NCBI GenBank assembly: GCA_965228265.1
Contig: OZ245804.1
Span: 1,302,001-1,366,000 of the forward strand
Length of the DNA stretch: 64,000 nt
Source: GCA-2732755 sp965228265
Lineage (GTDB): Bacteria; Planctomycetota; Phycisphaerae; Phycisphaerales; UBA1924
Direction: 5' to 3'
Below, one piece after another: positions 16,371 through 26,606 of the stretch. How positions within the stretch are numbered: the first letter of the stretch is position 1; the number at the start of each line of letters is the position of its first letter. The position numbers and the translations under genes were made by a program. The notes below the pieces were generated by a model that was not told the origin of the DNA, searched no databases, and saw nothing but the letters and a program-made list of their open reading frames with translations.

Positions 16371-17680
16371 TCGCCGGCGGCTCCATCGCCGCCCTCGCCA
16401 GCGCCCCGGGCACATCCCCCCGAGCCGTGCTCCGCGCCAGCGGCTCGCTCGATGATCTCGATGCGCTCTTCACACAACCCATCCCGCGTGCGCGCGGCGC
16501 GCACCGGCTGTCCCTGCGACTCGAAGAACACGCCGAGCTGCCCGCGCTGGTCGCGGTCTCGATCGGGCCGCGGTCCTACACGGGTGAGGACAGCCTGGAC
16601 ATTCTCATCCCGGGCGGCCCGGCGATCGTCGAGCGGGTGGTGCGCACGCTGACAAACGCCCCGGGTGTGCGCCACGCCGACGCGGGCGAGTTCACCGCGC
16701 GTGCGTACATGAACGGCAGGCTCGATCTCGAACAGGCCAAGGGCGTCGCGATGACAATCGCCGCCTCGAGCGCCGACGAACTCCGGGCGGCCCAGAGGCT
16801 GATGTCCTCGGCACAGGGCAGCCGATCGGCCGCGTGGAACGCGTCGCTCTCGCGCCTGCTGGCGCTGGTCGAGGCGGGGATCGACTTTGCCGACCAGGAA
16901 GACGTCGTCGCGATCGAGCCCACGGTGCTCGCGGGCGAGCTGCGCACGTTGCGCGACGAGATTCTGTCGGCGGTCACATCGTCGTCGGGCAACGAGCAGC
17001 GGACGGGCCTCCCCCGCGTGGTGCTGGCAGGTGCGCCGAGCGCGGGCAAGAGCACACTCTTCAACGCGCTTGTGGGGCGCGAGCGCTCGGTCGTCGACGA
17101 GGCCCCCGGCACGACGAGGGACGCGATTGCAGAGGAACTCTCGCTGCCCGGTGGCGGGCGGATCGAGCTTGTCGATCTGGCCGGGCTGGATGGCGCCCAT
17201 CCGGGTTCGCTCGACGCCGAGGTCCAGCGCCGCGCGCGCGTGGAGATCGAGCGGGCCGACGCGATGGTGCACTGCGATCCGGCCGGCGTGTTCGATGCAG
17301 ATCTGAAAAGCGCCCTTCCGACGCTCCGCGTGCGCACGAAGGCGGATCAGCCCGTTCCGAGCGCAGGCAACGCGGATCTCGAAGTGTGTGCGCTCGACGG
17401 CTGGCATCTCGACGAGCTCCGCGCCCGCATCGCTTCGATCGTCGGGCTGACAGGCGCAGCCGCCGGCGGGGCGATCGCCGCGAGGCTCGATGCCTCGCTC
17501 CGCGCAGCCGCGGCTCATCTCGAGATCGCCCGGTCGCTTGCGTCGTCGGGCCGGGTTCAGTGGGAACTCATCGCGGGCGAGATGCGCCGGGCGCTCGACC
17601 AGCTCGGCGTGATCACGGGCCGAGTCGACCCTGACGAGGTGCTCGGGCTCATCTTCAAGACGTTCTGCATCGGCAAGTGA
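16367..17680 (+). CDS. mnmE: tRNA modification GTPase MnmE (TrmE)
   Basis: With MnmG it installs the 5-(carboxymethyl)aminomethyl group on wobble uridine-34. 437 residues. The N-terminal folate-binding domain includes IGPRSYTGEDSLDI. The helical domain is followed by the G domain: P-loop GAPSAGKSTLFNAL (222-235), switch PGTTRDAIAEE, DLAGLDG, and RTKAD in place of NKxD. The protein ends with FCIGK, the family's catalytic-Cys tail. The P-loop Asn that holds the activating potassium in E. coli MnmE (PNAGKS) is Ser225 here. GTG start inside the yidC stop, a coupling often seen with yidC. mnmG is not in the window. Confidence 0.93.
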   Translation: MIAGGSIAALASAPGTSPRAVLRASGSLDDLDALFTQPIPRARGAHRLSLRLEEHAELPALVAVSIGPRSYTGEDSLDILIPGGPAIVERVVRTLTNAPGVRHADAGEFTARAYMNGRLDLEQAKGVAMTIAASSADELRAAQRLMSSAQGSRSAAWNASLSRLLALVEAGIDFADQEDVVAIEPTVLAGELRTLRDEILSAVTSSSGNEQRTGLPRVVLAGAPSAGKSTLFNALVGRERSVVDEAPGTTRDAIAEELSLPGGGRIELVDLAGLDGAHPGSLDAEVQRRARVEIERADAMVHCDPAGVFDADLKSALPTLRVRTKADQPVPSAGNADLEVCALDGWHLDELRARIASIVGLTGAAAGGAIAARLDASLRAAAAHLEIARSLASSGRVQWELIAGEMRRALDQLGVITGRVDPDEVLGLIFKTFCIGK

Positions 17681-17686
17681 CGGTCG

Positions 17687-18136
17687 TTAGGCGCTCATGA
17701 GGCTGGCGACCGCGTCGCAGAAGCCGCTCATGTACCGCTCGGTGAAGACCTGGGTCGCCTGCCGCGTGGCGATGGCGTCGCGTCCCCAGCACGCCGCGAC
17801 CAGGTCCACGCCCTCCAGATCGAGCTGAACGATCAGGATGTCCTTCACCGAGTACACGTCGGGCAGCTTGTCGGCCAGAAACGCGGTGTACGCGTTGAGC
17901 TCGGGCTCGCCGACCGAGACTGCCGGCCGTGAGCGCAGGCGGTCGTCGTTGAGATACCACAGATCCGTGCACACGACCGCTCTCAGGCCCGGTTCTCGCT
18001 GGCAGAGCTCGTCGGTGAGCTGGTCGGCCAGCCACTGCGCGGTCGCTCGGTCGCCGAGTTCGGCTTCGATGTGCGCCCCGACGACGACGGGCACGACGAG
18101 CGAGAGATCCACGGGTGTTTCGGGTCCAAGAACCAT
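17687..18136 (-). CDS. Conserved-looking hypothetical protein
   Basis: A 149-residue soluble alpha/beta protein with no signal peptide or membrane helix. Strands LSLVVPVVVGAHIEAELG and VVCTDLWYLNDD alternate with acidic helices. Codon usage matches its neighbours, so it is probably real, but I recognise no family or active-site motif. Convergent with mnmE across 6 bases and divergent from the MshEN gene across 162 bases. Confidence 0.55.
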   Translation of the reverse strand: MVLGPETPVDLSLVVPVVVGAHIEAELGDRATAQWLADQLTDELCQREPGLRAVVCTDLWYLNDDRLRSRPAVSVGEPELNAYTAFLADKLPDVYSVKDILIVQLDLEGVDLVAACWGRDAIATRQATQVFTERYMSGFCDAVASLMSA

Positions 18137-18298
18137 CCCCGGAGCTTACCGGGCGGGGCGGTTTCTTGCCTGCGATCCGCAGAAGCCGCAATGTCGGCAG
18201 GCGGTGACGATTGACTCGATCGGGGGGCAAAGCGGGCGCGCGATGGGCCCGATGGTCTGACCGCCGGAGGCAACGCCTGCCGCGTCGGAGACTGAATC

Positions 18299-18790
18299 AT
18301 GCCCCTACGGATCGGTGACATTCTTGTTGAGCTCGGCGTCCTGACCGAGCACATGCGCGATGAGATTCTCGATGAGCAGCGCATCGTCGGCAAGCCCTTC
18401 GGCGAGCTGGCCGAGCGCATGTTCAGCATCGACCCCACGGTCATCGAGGACGCCTGGGCGCGCCAGTACGAGCAGATCGCGGGCGTCTTTGACTTCACCG
18501 GTCAGCGCATCGAACCGGGCGCGACCGCCTGCGTGACGCCCAGACAGGCCTGGCAGTTCAAGCTGCTGCCCGTGCGCTTCGAGCACGGCGAGCTGATGAT
18601 CGCCACCACCCGCGAGAACCTGCCCCGGGCCCTGCGGTTCGCCGCGACGCAGCTGGGCGAGGTCTGCTTCTTCGTGACGACCCCCGCCGAGCAACTCGCC
18701 GAGCACCTTCAGCAGATCTTCCCGATGCCGGGCTTCGGGCTCGACACGATCGAGGCCCCCGCGCCCCGGTTTCCCCGGCGCGTCGCCTAG
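18299..18790 (+). CDS. Stand-alone MshEN / GspE N-terminal domain protein
   Basis: A 163-residue protein that matches the N-terminal domain of type II secretion/type IV pilus ATPases (GspE/PilB/MshE). The opening RIGDILVELGVLTEHMRD is typical. A second motif-like segment follows (RQAWQFKLLPVRFEHGELM), then ATTRENLPRALRFAATQLG. No ATPase domain follows; the protein ends at a Pro/Arg-rich tail. MshEN domains of some ATPases bind cyclic di-GMP, so this could be a soluble c-di-GMP receptor or a pilus/secretion regulator. No pilus gene lies nearby, but a diguanylate cyclase is encoded 6 kb away. Confidence 0.7.
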   Translation: MPLRIGDILVELGVLTEHMRDEILDEQRIVGKPFGELAERMFSIDPTVIEDAWARQYEQIAGVFDFTGQRIEPGATACVTPRQAWQFKLLPVRFEHGELMIATTRENLPRALRFAATQLGEVCFFVTTPAEQLAEHLQQIFPMPGFGLDTIEAPAPRFPRRVA

Positions 18791-18827
18791 GGGTTCGTAA
18801 ACCACGCCCGGGCCTACCATTGCCCGG

Positions 18828-20546
18828 ATGACCACGCCTCAAACGACAACTCAATCCGCGCCCGATACCGTGATCCGCACGGTCAGCTTCGTCAGCCTCG
18901 GCTGCCCGAAGAACCTGGTCGATTCGGAGAAGATGCTCGGCACACTGGCCGCCGATGGCCTCATGCCCGTCTCGTACCACCCGTCGGAGGACGAGCGCTG
19001 GGACGACGCGGGGCACACCGAGGGCAGATCGCTCACCGAGAGCGACCACGTCGCCACCGATGAGGGCGTCGACCCGGCCGACGCGGTGGTCATCAACACC
19101 TGCGGCTTCCTCGAGGCCTCCAAGGACGAATCGCTGGCGGTCATCAAGGACGCCGTCCGCGCCAAAGAGGCGGGGCGCGTCAAACGCGTCGTTGTCGCCG
19201 GGTGTCTCGTGCAGCGCCACCGCGCCAAGATGCTCGAGTGGGAGCCCGGCATCGACGCGATGATCGGCGTCTTCGACCGCGACAAGGTCATCGAGGCGGT
19301 CCGCGGCATCCGGCCCGAACGCCAGGGGCTCGACGATGCGGGCGAGTCGCCCAAGTACTGGGTCTCGGCCAACGCGCTGCTTGCTGCCCGTGAGCGCGGC
19401 ATGCAGACGACCGGCCTGACCGTGCAGGGCAAAGACGGCAAGGGCATCGGCTACTTCGAGGACGACTCGGCCCGCCTGCGCCTGACGCCTCGTCACTACG
19501 CCTACCTCCGCATGAGCGAGGGCTGCAACCAGGCCTGCGCGTTCTGCACGATCCCGTCCATCCGGGGCAAGATGCGCTCCAAGCCCGTCGACCGCGTGGT
19601 GAGCGAGGCCAAGGAACTCCTCGCCGACGGCGCGTTCGAGCTGAACCTCATCGGGCAGGACACGACCAGCTACGGCGACGACATCGGCCGGGGTTTCAAC
19701 GAAGCCACCGGCACAGGCGGCCTGCCCGATCTGCTCCGAGCGGTCAACGGCGCGGTCGCAGACGCGGGCGGTCACGGCTGGGTGCGCCTCATGTACGCCT
19801 ACCCCAGCAACTTCCGCGACGAGTTCATCGACGCCTTCGCCGAGCTCTCACAGAACGGGCACGTGCTGCCCTACATCGACATCCCCCTCCAGCACGCCAG
19901 CCAGCGCATGCTCGAACTCATGCGCCGTCACGTCGATGCCAAGCAACAGCTCGAACTCATGCACAAGCTCCGCGACCGCGTGCCCGGCATCGCCATCCGC
20001 ACGACCTTCATCTCCGGCTTCCCGGGCGAGACACAGCAGGACCACGAGCAGCTTCTTGAATTCATCGAGGAGGTCGGCTTCGACGCGGTGGGGGTGTTCG
20101 AGTACTCCAAAGAGCCCGGCACGCCCGCGGGCACGATGGAGGAGGACCCCGCGCTCGCGGTGCCCCACGAGGTGAAGGCCGAGCGCAAGGCCGAGATCAT
20201 GCAGCTCCAGCAGGACATCGCCTTCGAGCAGGCCGAGTTCCTGGCGAGCCAGTGGGACGAGAAGGACCCGCTCGAGTCGGGCGTGCAGCTGGACATTCTT
20301 ATCGACCGCGACACGGGCAGCGAGGTCGAGGCGACGGCCGGTGTTTCAACGGGCGGCAAACTCTATCAGGGCCGCGCGTACCACCAGGCGCCGCAGATCG
20401 ACAGCGTCACCTACGTGCAATCCAAGCAGAAAATCGCCCCGGGCGAACTCGTCCGCTGCGCGATCGTCGCGGCCGACGGCTACGACCTGATCGCAAGGCC
20501 GCTCTCGGATCTCGATCCGACGGTCAGGCTCAACGTGCTCAAGTAA
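18828..20546 (+). CDS. rimO: Ribosomal protein S12 methylthiotransferase RimO
   Basis: Radical-SAM enzyme that adds a methylthio group to Asp88 of ribosomal protein S12. Domains in order: UPF0004 domain with VSLGCPKNLVDSEKM and VINTCGFLEASKDES (cysteines of the auxiliary [4Fe-4S] cluster) and AGCLVQRH; radical-SAM core with SEGCNQACAFCTIPSIRG (CxxxCxxC); and a C-terminal TRAM domain. At 572 residues it is well above the usual 430-450. One extra stretch is an acidic insert about residues 45-80 (HPSEDERWDDAGHTEGR onward); others are about 165-220. GKNLVDS and SLGC identify RimO rather than MiaB. Confidence 0.93.
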   Translation: MTTPQTTTQSAPDTVIRTVSFVSLGCPKNLVDSEKMLGTLAADGLMPVSYHPSEDERWDDAGHTEGRSLTESDHVATDEGVDPADAVVINTCGFLEASKDESLAVIKDAVRAKEAGRVKRVVVAGCLVQRHRAKMLEWEPGIDAMIGVFDRDKVIEAVRGIRPERQGLDDAGESPKYWVSANALLAARERGMQTTGLTVQGKDGKGIGYFEDDSARLRLTPRHYAYLRMSEGCNQACAFCTIPSIRGKMRSKPVDRVVSEAKELLADGAFELNLIGQDTTSYGDDIGRGFNEATGTGGLPDLLRAVNGAVADAGGHGWVRLMYAYPSNFRDEFIDAFAELSQNGHVLPYIDIPLQHASQRMLELMRRHVDAKQQLELMHKLRDRVPGIAIRTTFISGFPGETQQDHEQLLEFIEEVGFDAVGVFEYSKEPGTPAGTMEEDPALAVPHEVKAERKAEIMQLQQDIAFEQAEFLASQWDEKDPLESGVQLDILIDRDTGSEVEATAGVSTGGKLYQGRAYHQAPQIDSVTYVQSKQKIAPGELVRCAIVAADGYDLIARPLSDLDPTVRLNVLK

Positions 20547-20552
20547 GCACAA

Positions 20553-21788
20553 TCAATTCACATAGAAAATATACCGGAAGGGCCGGTGCCCGAACGCGTC
20601 CTCGAAATCGCGCCAGAGGAAGTCGCGTGTGAGTTCGCCTTCTTCGAGGTAGTCCGCCGCCGCCGAGCCCTGGATCCAGAGAATCAAGTCAAAGGTCTGG
20701 GGCTCCTCGAAGACGCGTTTGAGGTTGATGCCCTTGGTGCCGTCGCCCCGCCAGAAGCGGACGAGTTTCTCGCCATTGAGCGCATCCTCGGTGTCGGCCA
20801 GCAGATCGTGCCAGAGCTTGATGCGCTCGTCGGTCATCTCGAAGTTCCGCATCGCGGCGTCCTGGTTCGGGTTGGGCAGCCACTCGCGGTCGTTGTCCGT
20901 CTCGACCAGCGCGTGCGTCCACATGACCCGGCTGTGACCGATCGCCCGGAGCCAGTGCTCGCGCGCGGTCGCCATGTGCGCCGGCTCATCAACGGGGAAC
21001 CGCAGCAGGTGCACCAGGGCGATGATGTCCGTGACATCGAGGCCCGTCATTGTCGGGTCGAAGACGCTGCGCCCGCGGAGGTATCCGTGGGGTGTCTCGA
21101 TGTTCGGGAAGACAACATGCCCGACGCGCTCAAAAAGCTCGCGGTGGTCGTGGGCCAGGTGCATCTCGCCGACGGCGAGGAAGACGTTGCAGTACGCACG
21201 GAGCCACTCGACATCGGCGCGGTCGGCTGCGACGACGAAGCTTGGGACGTCCTCGCCCCGCGGGCGGCCGCCGTTGAACAGGATCGAGAACGCAACGCCC
21301 GCCATCTCGTTGTCGGAGGCGATGCCGTTGCCGTTGAGATCCAGCCGAAGCTTGGCCAGGTCGACTTCGAGCTTGACGTTGCCGTCGGTGATCTGGCCGA
21401 GGATCTCGTCCGCTTCGCGGAGGTCCTGCATCCAGGTCTCGAAGAAGGTGTCGATGTCCTCGTAGGTGATCCGGGCGGGGTCGGGGTTGCCGGGGATGGC
21501 GCTGAGCATGGGGAAAACGAATCCGCCGGCGGCCCGGGCGGGATTGCCCGCGCCGTAGGTGTACAACCACTGCGCCGAGTCCTCGCCCGTCTTGACGATT
21601 CTCAGCAGCCCGAGCGCCAGCCGCGCCCGGTCGTCGTTCGGGTTGGCCTCAAGATGGGTGTTCAAGGCCGAGAGGGAGGCGGTGAGCGTGCCATCGCCCA
21701 CGTTGCCCGTCAGGGCGTCCTCGACCGGGTCGGCCATGGCGGACAGGGCCAGAATCGAGCAGCAGAGCACAGCGAGCAGGCGGGTCAT
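20553..21788 (-). CDS. Exported protein of unknown function, EF-hand-like loop
   Basis: A 411-residue exported protein. I start at the ATG at 21788, where a signal peptide begins (MTRLLAVLCCSILALSAMA); the open frame reaches 21848 without improving it. The N-terminal region (DALTGN, LEANPNDDRARLALGLLR) resembles a TPR hairpin. A 12-residue EF-hand-like loop, DLNGNGIASDNE, suggests calcium binding. The remainder is helical and rich in Trp, Asp and His. No family recognised. It is convergent with rimO (6-base gap) and divergent from ftsW. Confidence 0.62.
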   Translation of the reverse strand: MTRLLAVLCCSILALSAMADPVEDALTGNVGDGTLTASLSALNTHLEANPNDDRARLALGLLRIVKTGEDSAQWLYTYGAGNPARAAGGFVFPMLSAIPGNPDPARITYEDIDTFFETWMQDLREADEILGQITDGNVKLEVDLAKLRLDLNGNGIASDNEMAGVAFSILFNGGRPRGEDVPSFVVAADRADVEWLRAYCNVFLAVGEMHLAHDHRELFERVGHVVFPNIETPHGYLRGRSVFDPTMTGLDVTDIIALVHLLRFPVDEPAHMATAREHWLRAIGHSRVMWTHALVETDNDREWLPNPNQDAAMRNFEMTDERIKLWHDLLADTEDALNGEKLVRFWRGDGTKGINLKRVFEEPQTFDLILWIQGSAAADYLEEGELTRDFLWRDFEDAFGHRPFRYIFYVN

Positions 21789-21828
21789 GTCGGGCCTCCG
21801 GGGCATAGGGCGAAGAGTGTTCTGATCG

Positions 21829-23121
21829 ATGGTAACTGGACGATGCATGGGTGTGATCCGCTCAGGTCAGATCCTGTTTTTGTGCGCGCTGGCGTTGCTC
21901 ATGGTGGGCGTGCTCATGGTCACCAGTGCGGGCATGGTCATCGAGCCGGCCACCGCGGACGCACCCGTTCAGGGGGATGGTGGCCTGACACCCGTCACGA
22001 TGCTCTCGGGGCGCGTGGGGATCTACATGGCTCTGGCGATGCTGGCGATGGCGTGCACGGCTTTCATGCCGGCGCGTCTTACCAGTGTGCTGCTGACACC
22101 CAGCCCACGCCGGGTCTGGCCGCTCTTGGCCTTTGGCGTCGGGATGATGCTCGTTGTCCTCCTGCTCGTCTATGTGCCGGGCATCTCTCGGAACCGCAAC
22201 TTCAGCTCGCGCTGGATCGAGTTCCCCGCGCCCGTACTCGGGTCGGTCTCGTTCCAGCCCAGCGAGTTCATCAAGTGGAGCATGCTGGGACTGCTCGCCT
22301 GGTGTGCTGTCTCGGCGGGCGAACGCCTCCAGAAGTTCTGGACCGGGCTCGTCCCGCTGCTGGCGGCCCTCGGGATTGTCTGCGCGGTCATCATGAAAGA
22401 GGACCTGGGCACCGCGGTCCTGATCGGGGCTTCGGGTGTGATCATCCTGCTCGCGGCCGGCGCCAAGCTCTGGCACATCGGTTTGCTGGCGCCGGCTGGG
22501 CTTGCGGTCGTCGCGGCGGGTCTGTTCACCTCCGACTACCGCATGCGCCGCATCACCTCATTCATCGACCCCTACGCCGACCCCGCCGGTGACGGCTTCC
22601 ACATCATCCAGTCCATGGGCGCCATCGCCAACGGCGAGGTCGTCGGGCGAGGGCTCGGGCACGGCCTCCAAAAGTTCGGCTACCTCCCCGAGGACACGAC
22701 CGACTTCATCTTCGCCATCATCGCCGAGGAACTGGGGCTCTTCGGCGTCGCGCTCGTCCTGTTCCTGTACGTCGTTCTGCTCACCACGGGACTGGACATC
22801 GCCAAGAACGAACGCCGACCGGTCGCTCGCCTCTTTGCGCTCGGCGTCGTCGCGACGATCGGGCTCCAGGCGTGCATCAACCTGCTCGTCGTCACCAAGC
22901 TCGCCCCGACCAAGGGCATCGCCCTGCCCCTGATCAGCTCGGGCGGCACGGGCTGGATCCTGACTTCGGCGGCCCTGGGCCTGCTGATCCGCTTTGACCG
23001 CTCCGCGGGCGAGAAAGCGATCTCGACCGAAAGCAGCGAGCCCGAGTGCGACACCGAGCCGGACGAATCCAACGAAACCGAGGAGCCCGAGCTGGGGTCG
23101 CCGGCCGGCGCACTGGCGTGA
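21829..23121 (+). CDS. ftsW: Cell-division SEDS protein FtsW
   Basis: SEDS-family glycan polymerase. About ten TM helices are visible over 430 residues. Family signatures are GDGFHIIQSMGAIANGEVVG, GLGHGLQKFGYLPEDTTDF, FAIIAEELGLFG and PLISSGGTGWI (the Pro-x-x-Ser-x-Gly-Gly loop). I name it FtsW rather than RodA because murG overlaps it, as in division clusters. An alternative ATG at 21847 would shorten the N-terminus by six residues. The C-terminal tail is strongly acidic and cytoplasmic. Confidence 0.87.
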   Translation: MVTGRCMGVIRSGQILFLCALALLMVGVLMVTSAGMVIEPATADAPVQGDGGLTPVTMLSGRVGIYMALAMLAMACTAFMPARLTSVLLTPSPRRVWPLLAFGVGMMLVVLLLVYVPGISRNRNFSSRWIEFPAPVLGSVSFQPSEFIKWSMLGLLAWCAVSAGERLQKFWTGLVPLLAALGIVCAVIMKEDLGTAVLIGASGVIILLAAGAKLWHIGLLAPAGLAVVAAGLFTSDYRMRRITSFIDPYADPAGDGFHIIQSMGAIANGEVVGRGLGHGLQKFGYLPEDTTDFIFAIIAEELGLFGVALVLFLYVVLLTTGLDIAKNERRPVARLFALGVVATIGLQACINLLVVTKLAPTKGIALPLISSGGTGWILTSAALGLLIRFDRSAGEKAISTESSEPECDTEPDESNETEEPELGSPAGALA

Positions 23122-24260
23122 GCGGGCGCGCAAAGCTCGGCGTCGTCTTCGCCGGCGGCGGGACGGGCGGGCACATCCAGCCCAACCTTGCCATCGCCGA
23201 GGCACTCGCCGAGCGCATGCCCGGTTCTGTGCGCGGCACGTTTGTCATATCCGAGCGAGAGATCGATCAGCGCGTGCTCAAGGACGAGCGGATCGAAGGC
23301 TTCGTGTTCGACACACTGGTGAGCCCGGCCAAGCCCTTGGCGATGAAGCCGATGGCGCTGCTGCGGTTCGTGATGAACTGGGGCGGCTCGGTCCGCGCGG
23401 GACGCCGGGCGATCAGGGCATTGCGCAAGACGTGTGACACGGTGGCCGTGGTCTCGACGGGCGGGTTTGTTTCGCCGGGCGTGGCGCAGGCGGCACGGGT
23501 GGAGGGCGTGGCGCTGGTCATGGTGAACCTCGACGCGGTGCCGGGCAAGGCGAACAGATTGATGCAGCGCTGGGCGACGGTTCGGTTCTCGAGCGCGTCG
23601 GTGGATGATGCACGGTTTGAGCGCGTGGGGCCGATCGTCCGGCGACGCCTGCGCGAGATGCCGACGCGTGCTGAAGCGCTCGCGCACTTCGGGCTCGATG
23701 CGGATCGCAGGACGCTGCTGGTGACGGGCGGGAGCCAGGGCGCGCGTTCGGTGAACCGCTTCGTCGTCAAGGCGATCGGGGCGATGGGCGAGCGGTTCGA
23801 CAGGAGCGCGTGGCAGGTGGTGCACCAGTGCGGCGGGTCGGGTGAGGACGAGCTTGTGCGCGCGTACGAGGAACTCGGTGTGCGTGCGCACGTGGCGGGG
23901 TATCTGCCGAGGATGGAGCTGGCGCTGTCGGCGGCGGACGCGTGCGTCTGCCGGGGCGGCGCGGGGGCGATCGCCGACCTCTGGGCGGCCAGGCTGCCTG
24001 CGCTGGTGTTGCCCTATCCGGGGCACCGCGACGAGCACCAGAAGGTGAACGCGCGGGAGCTGGCTCAGGCGGGGTGTGTGGTTGTCGGAACCGACAGGGT
24101 GGAGCCCGAGGCGAATGTCTCGGCGAATCAGGCCCATTTTGAGGCGATCGTGGGGGATGAGTCGCGCCGGCGCATGTCGGTTGCGTTCGAGGAGCTTGGG
24201 CTGGCCGACGGCGCGGAGCGCGTCGCGGCCCGAGTGATTGAGATTGCCGGGCGCGGCTGA
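23118..24260 (+). CDS. murG: UDP-GlcNAc:undecaprenyl-pyrophosphoryl-MurNAc-pentapeptide transferase MurG
   Basis: GT28 glycosyltransferase that converts lipid I to lipid II on the inner face of the membrane. 380 residues from a GTG that overlaps the ftsW stop by four bases; the frame is open upstream but lies inside ftsW. Signatures: VFAGGGTGGHIQPN (glycine loop 1), STGGFVSPGV (loop 2), VTGGSQGARSVN and the UDP-GlcNAc site CRGGAGAIADLW followed by PYPGHRDEHQKVNA. murD, mraY and murC are absent nearby, so the dcw cluster is broken up here. Confidence 0.93.
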   Translation: MSGRAKLGVVFAGGGTGGHIQPNLAIAEALAERMPGSVRGTFVISEREIDQRVLKDERIEGFVFDTLVSPAKPLAMKPMALLRFVMNWGGSVRAGRRAIRALRKTCDTVAVVSTGGFVSPGVAQAARVEGVALVMVNLDAVPGKANRLMQRWATVRFSSASVDDARFERVGPIVRRRLREMPTRAEALAHFGLDADRRTLLVTGGSQGARSVNRFVVKAIGAMGERFDRSAWQVVHQCGGSGEDELVRAYEELGVRAHVAGYLPRMELALSAADACVCRGGAGAIADLWAARLPALVLPYPGHRDEHQKVNARELAQAGCVVVGTDRVEPEANVSANQAHFEAIVGDESRRRMSVAFEELGLADGAERVAARVIEIAGRG

Positions 24261-24278
24261 GCCGCAAGGAGATCGGCG

Positions 24279-24889
24279 ATGGGTACACTCCGACCGATGT
24301 CGAACGGAACGGAAGCCGTGAGCGTGAGCGAGGTGTCCTGTGTGCTCTGGTGTGCGCACGAGCCCCCGCGTGAGCTCTTGACGTCTCTGACGAAGAAGGG
24401 CGTGACACCGACGCTCTGCCGGAGCGCGTTCGGCGCGATGGCCGAGATCTGCCTGATGGGCACGATCGGCAACGGGCCGAGGGGCGGGGGCATCCTGCTG
24501 ATCTCGGAGCCCTCGGAGGTGCGCGGCAAGCGCGCGCTCCTGACGGCGTGCCAGCGGTACGCGCCGTGGCTACGCCTCTGGGTGTACCAGCGTGAGGCGC
24601 CGATTCAGCTCAGACCTCTCGACATGGACCAGCTCGGACTGGATGATGGGGACGGCCCGCTCGACTCGATCCCGATGCACGCCTCCAGGCGCTCGGCGGG
24701 GTCCGAGGTGCAGGCCAAGCCAGGGGGCTCGTCGGGGTCGTGGACGCCGAGGCTCTCGGGAGAGGGGCCCGGGGGGTCGAAGACGTCCGATAATCCCGCA
24801 GATGATGAAAACGGGCACAAACCGGGGGGCCTGCTCACCGATGATGAGCTGAGCATGCTCTTGGCGGACGAATCTGACCTAGAAGACAC

Positions 24890-24893
<4 letters not shown>
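24279..24893 (+). CDS. Hypothetical protein paired with a diguanylate cyclase
   Basis: 204 residues, soluble. The N-terminal half (to about 110) alternates strands and helices (SCVLWCAHEPPRELL, GGILLISEPSEVRGKR) like a degenerate Rossmann or receiver domain. The C-terminal half is disordered, rich in Gly, Ser, Asp and Pro, and ends in an acidic helix (LTDDELSMLLADESDLEDT). A similar acidic helix (DDLSDEELALLGSVLASE) occurs in the next gene's product. The stop overlaps that gene's start (ATGA). AAGGAG lies eight bases before the chosen ATG. Function unknown; a partner of the cyclase is inferred. Confidence 0.6.
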
Positions 24894-26587
<1,694 letters not shown>

Positions 26588-26606
26588 ATCGGCATACGCT
26601 CACGGC

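Noticed and set aside
13074..16415. Open frame of over 1100 codons on the minus strand
   Set aside because: It lies opposite the phosphoesterase and yidC genes, has Arg/His/Leu-rich composition without any domain, and is a typical GC-rich antisense shadow.
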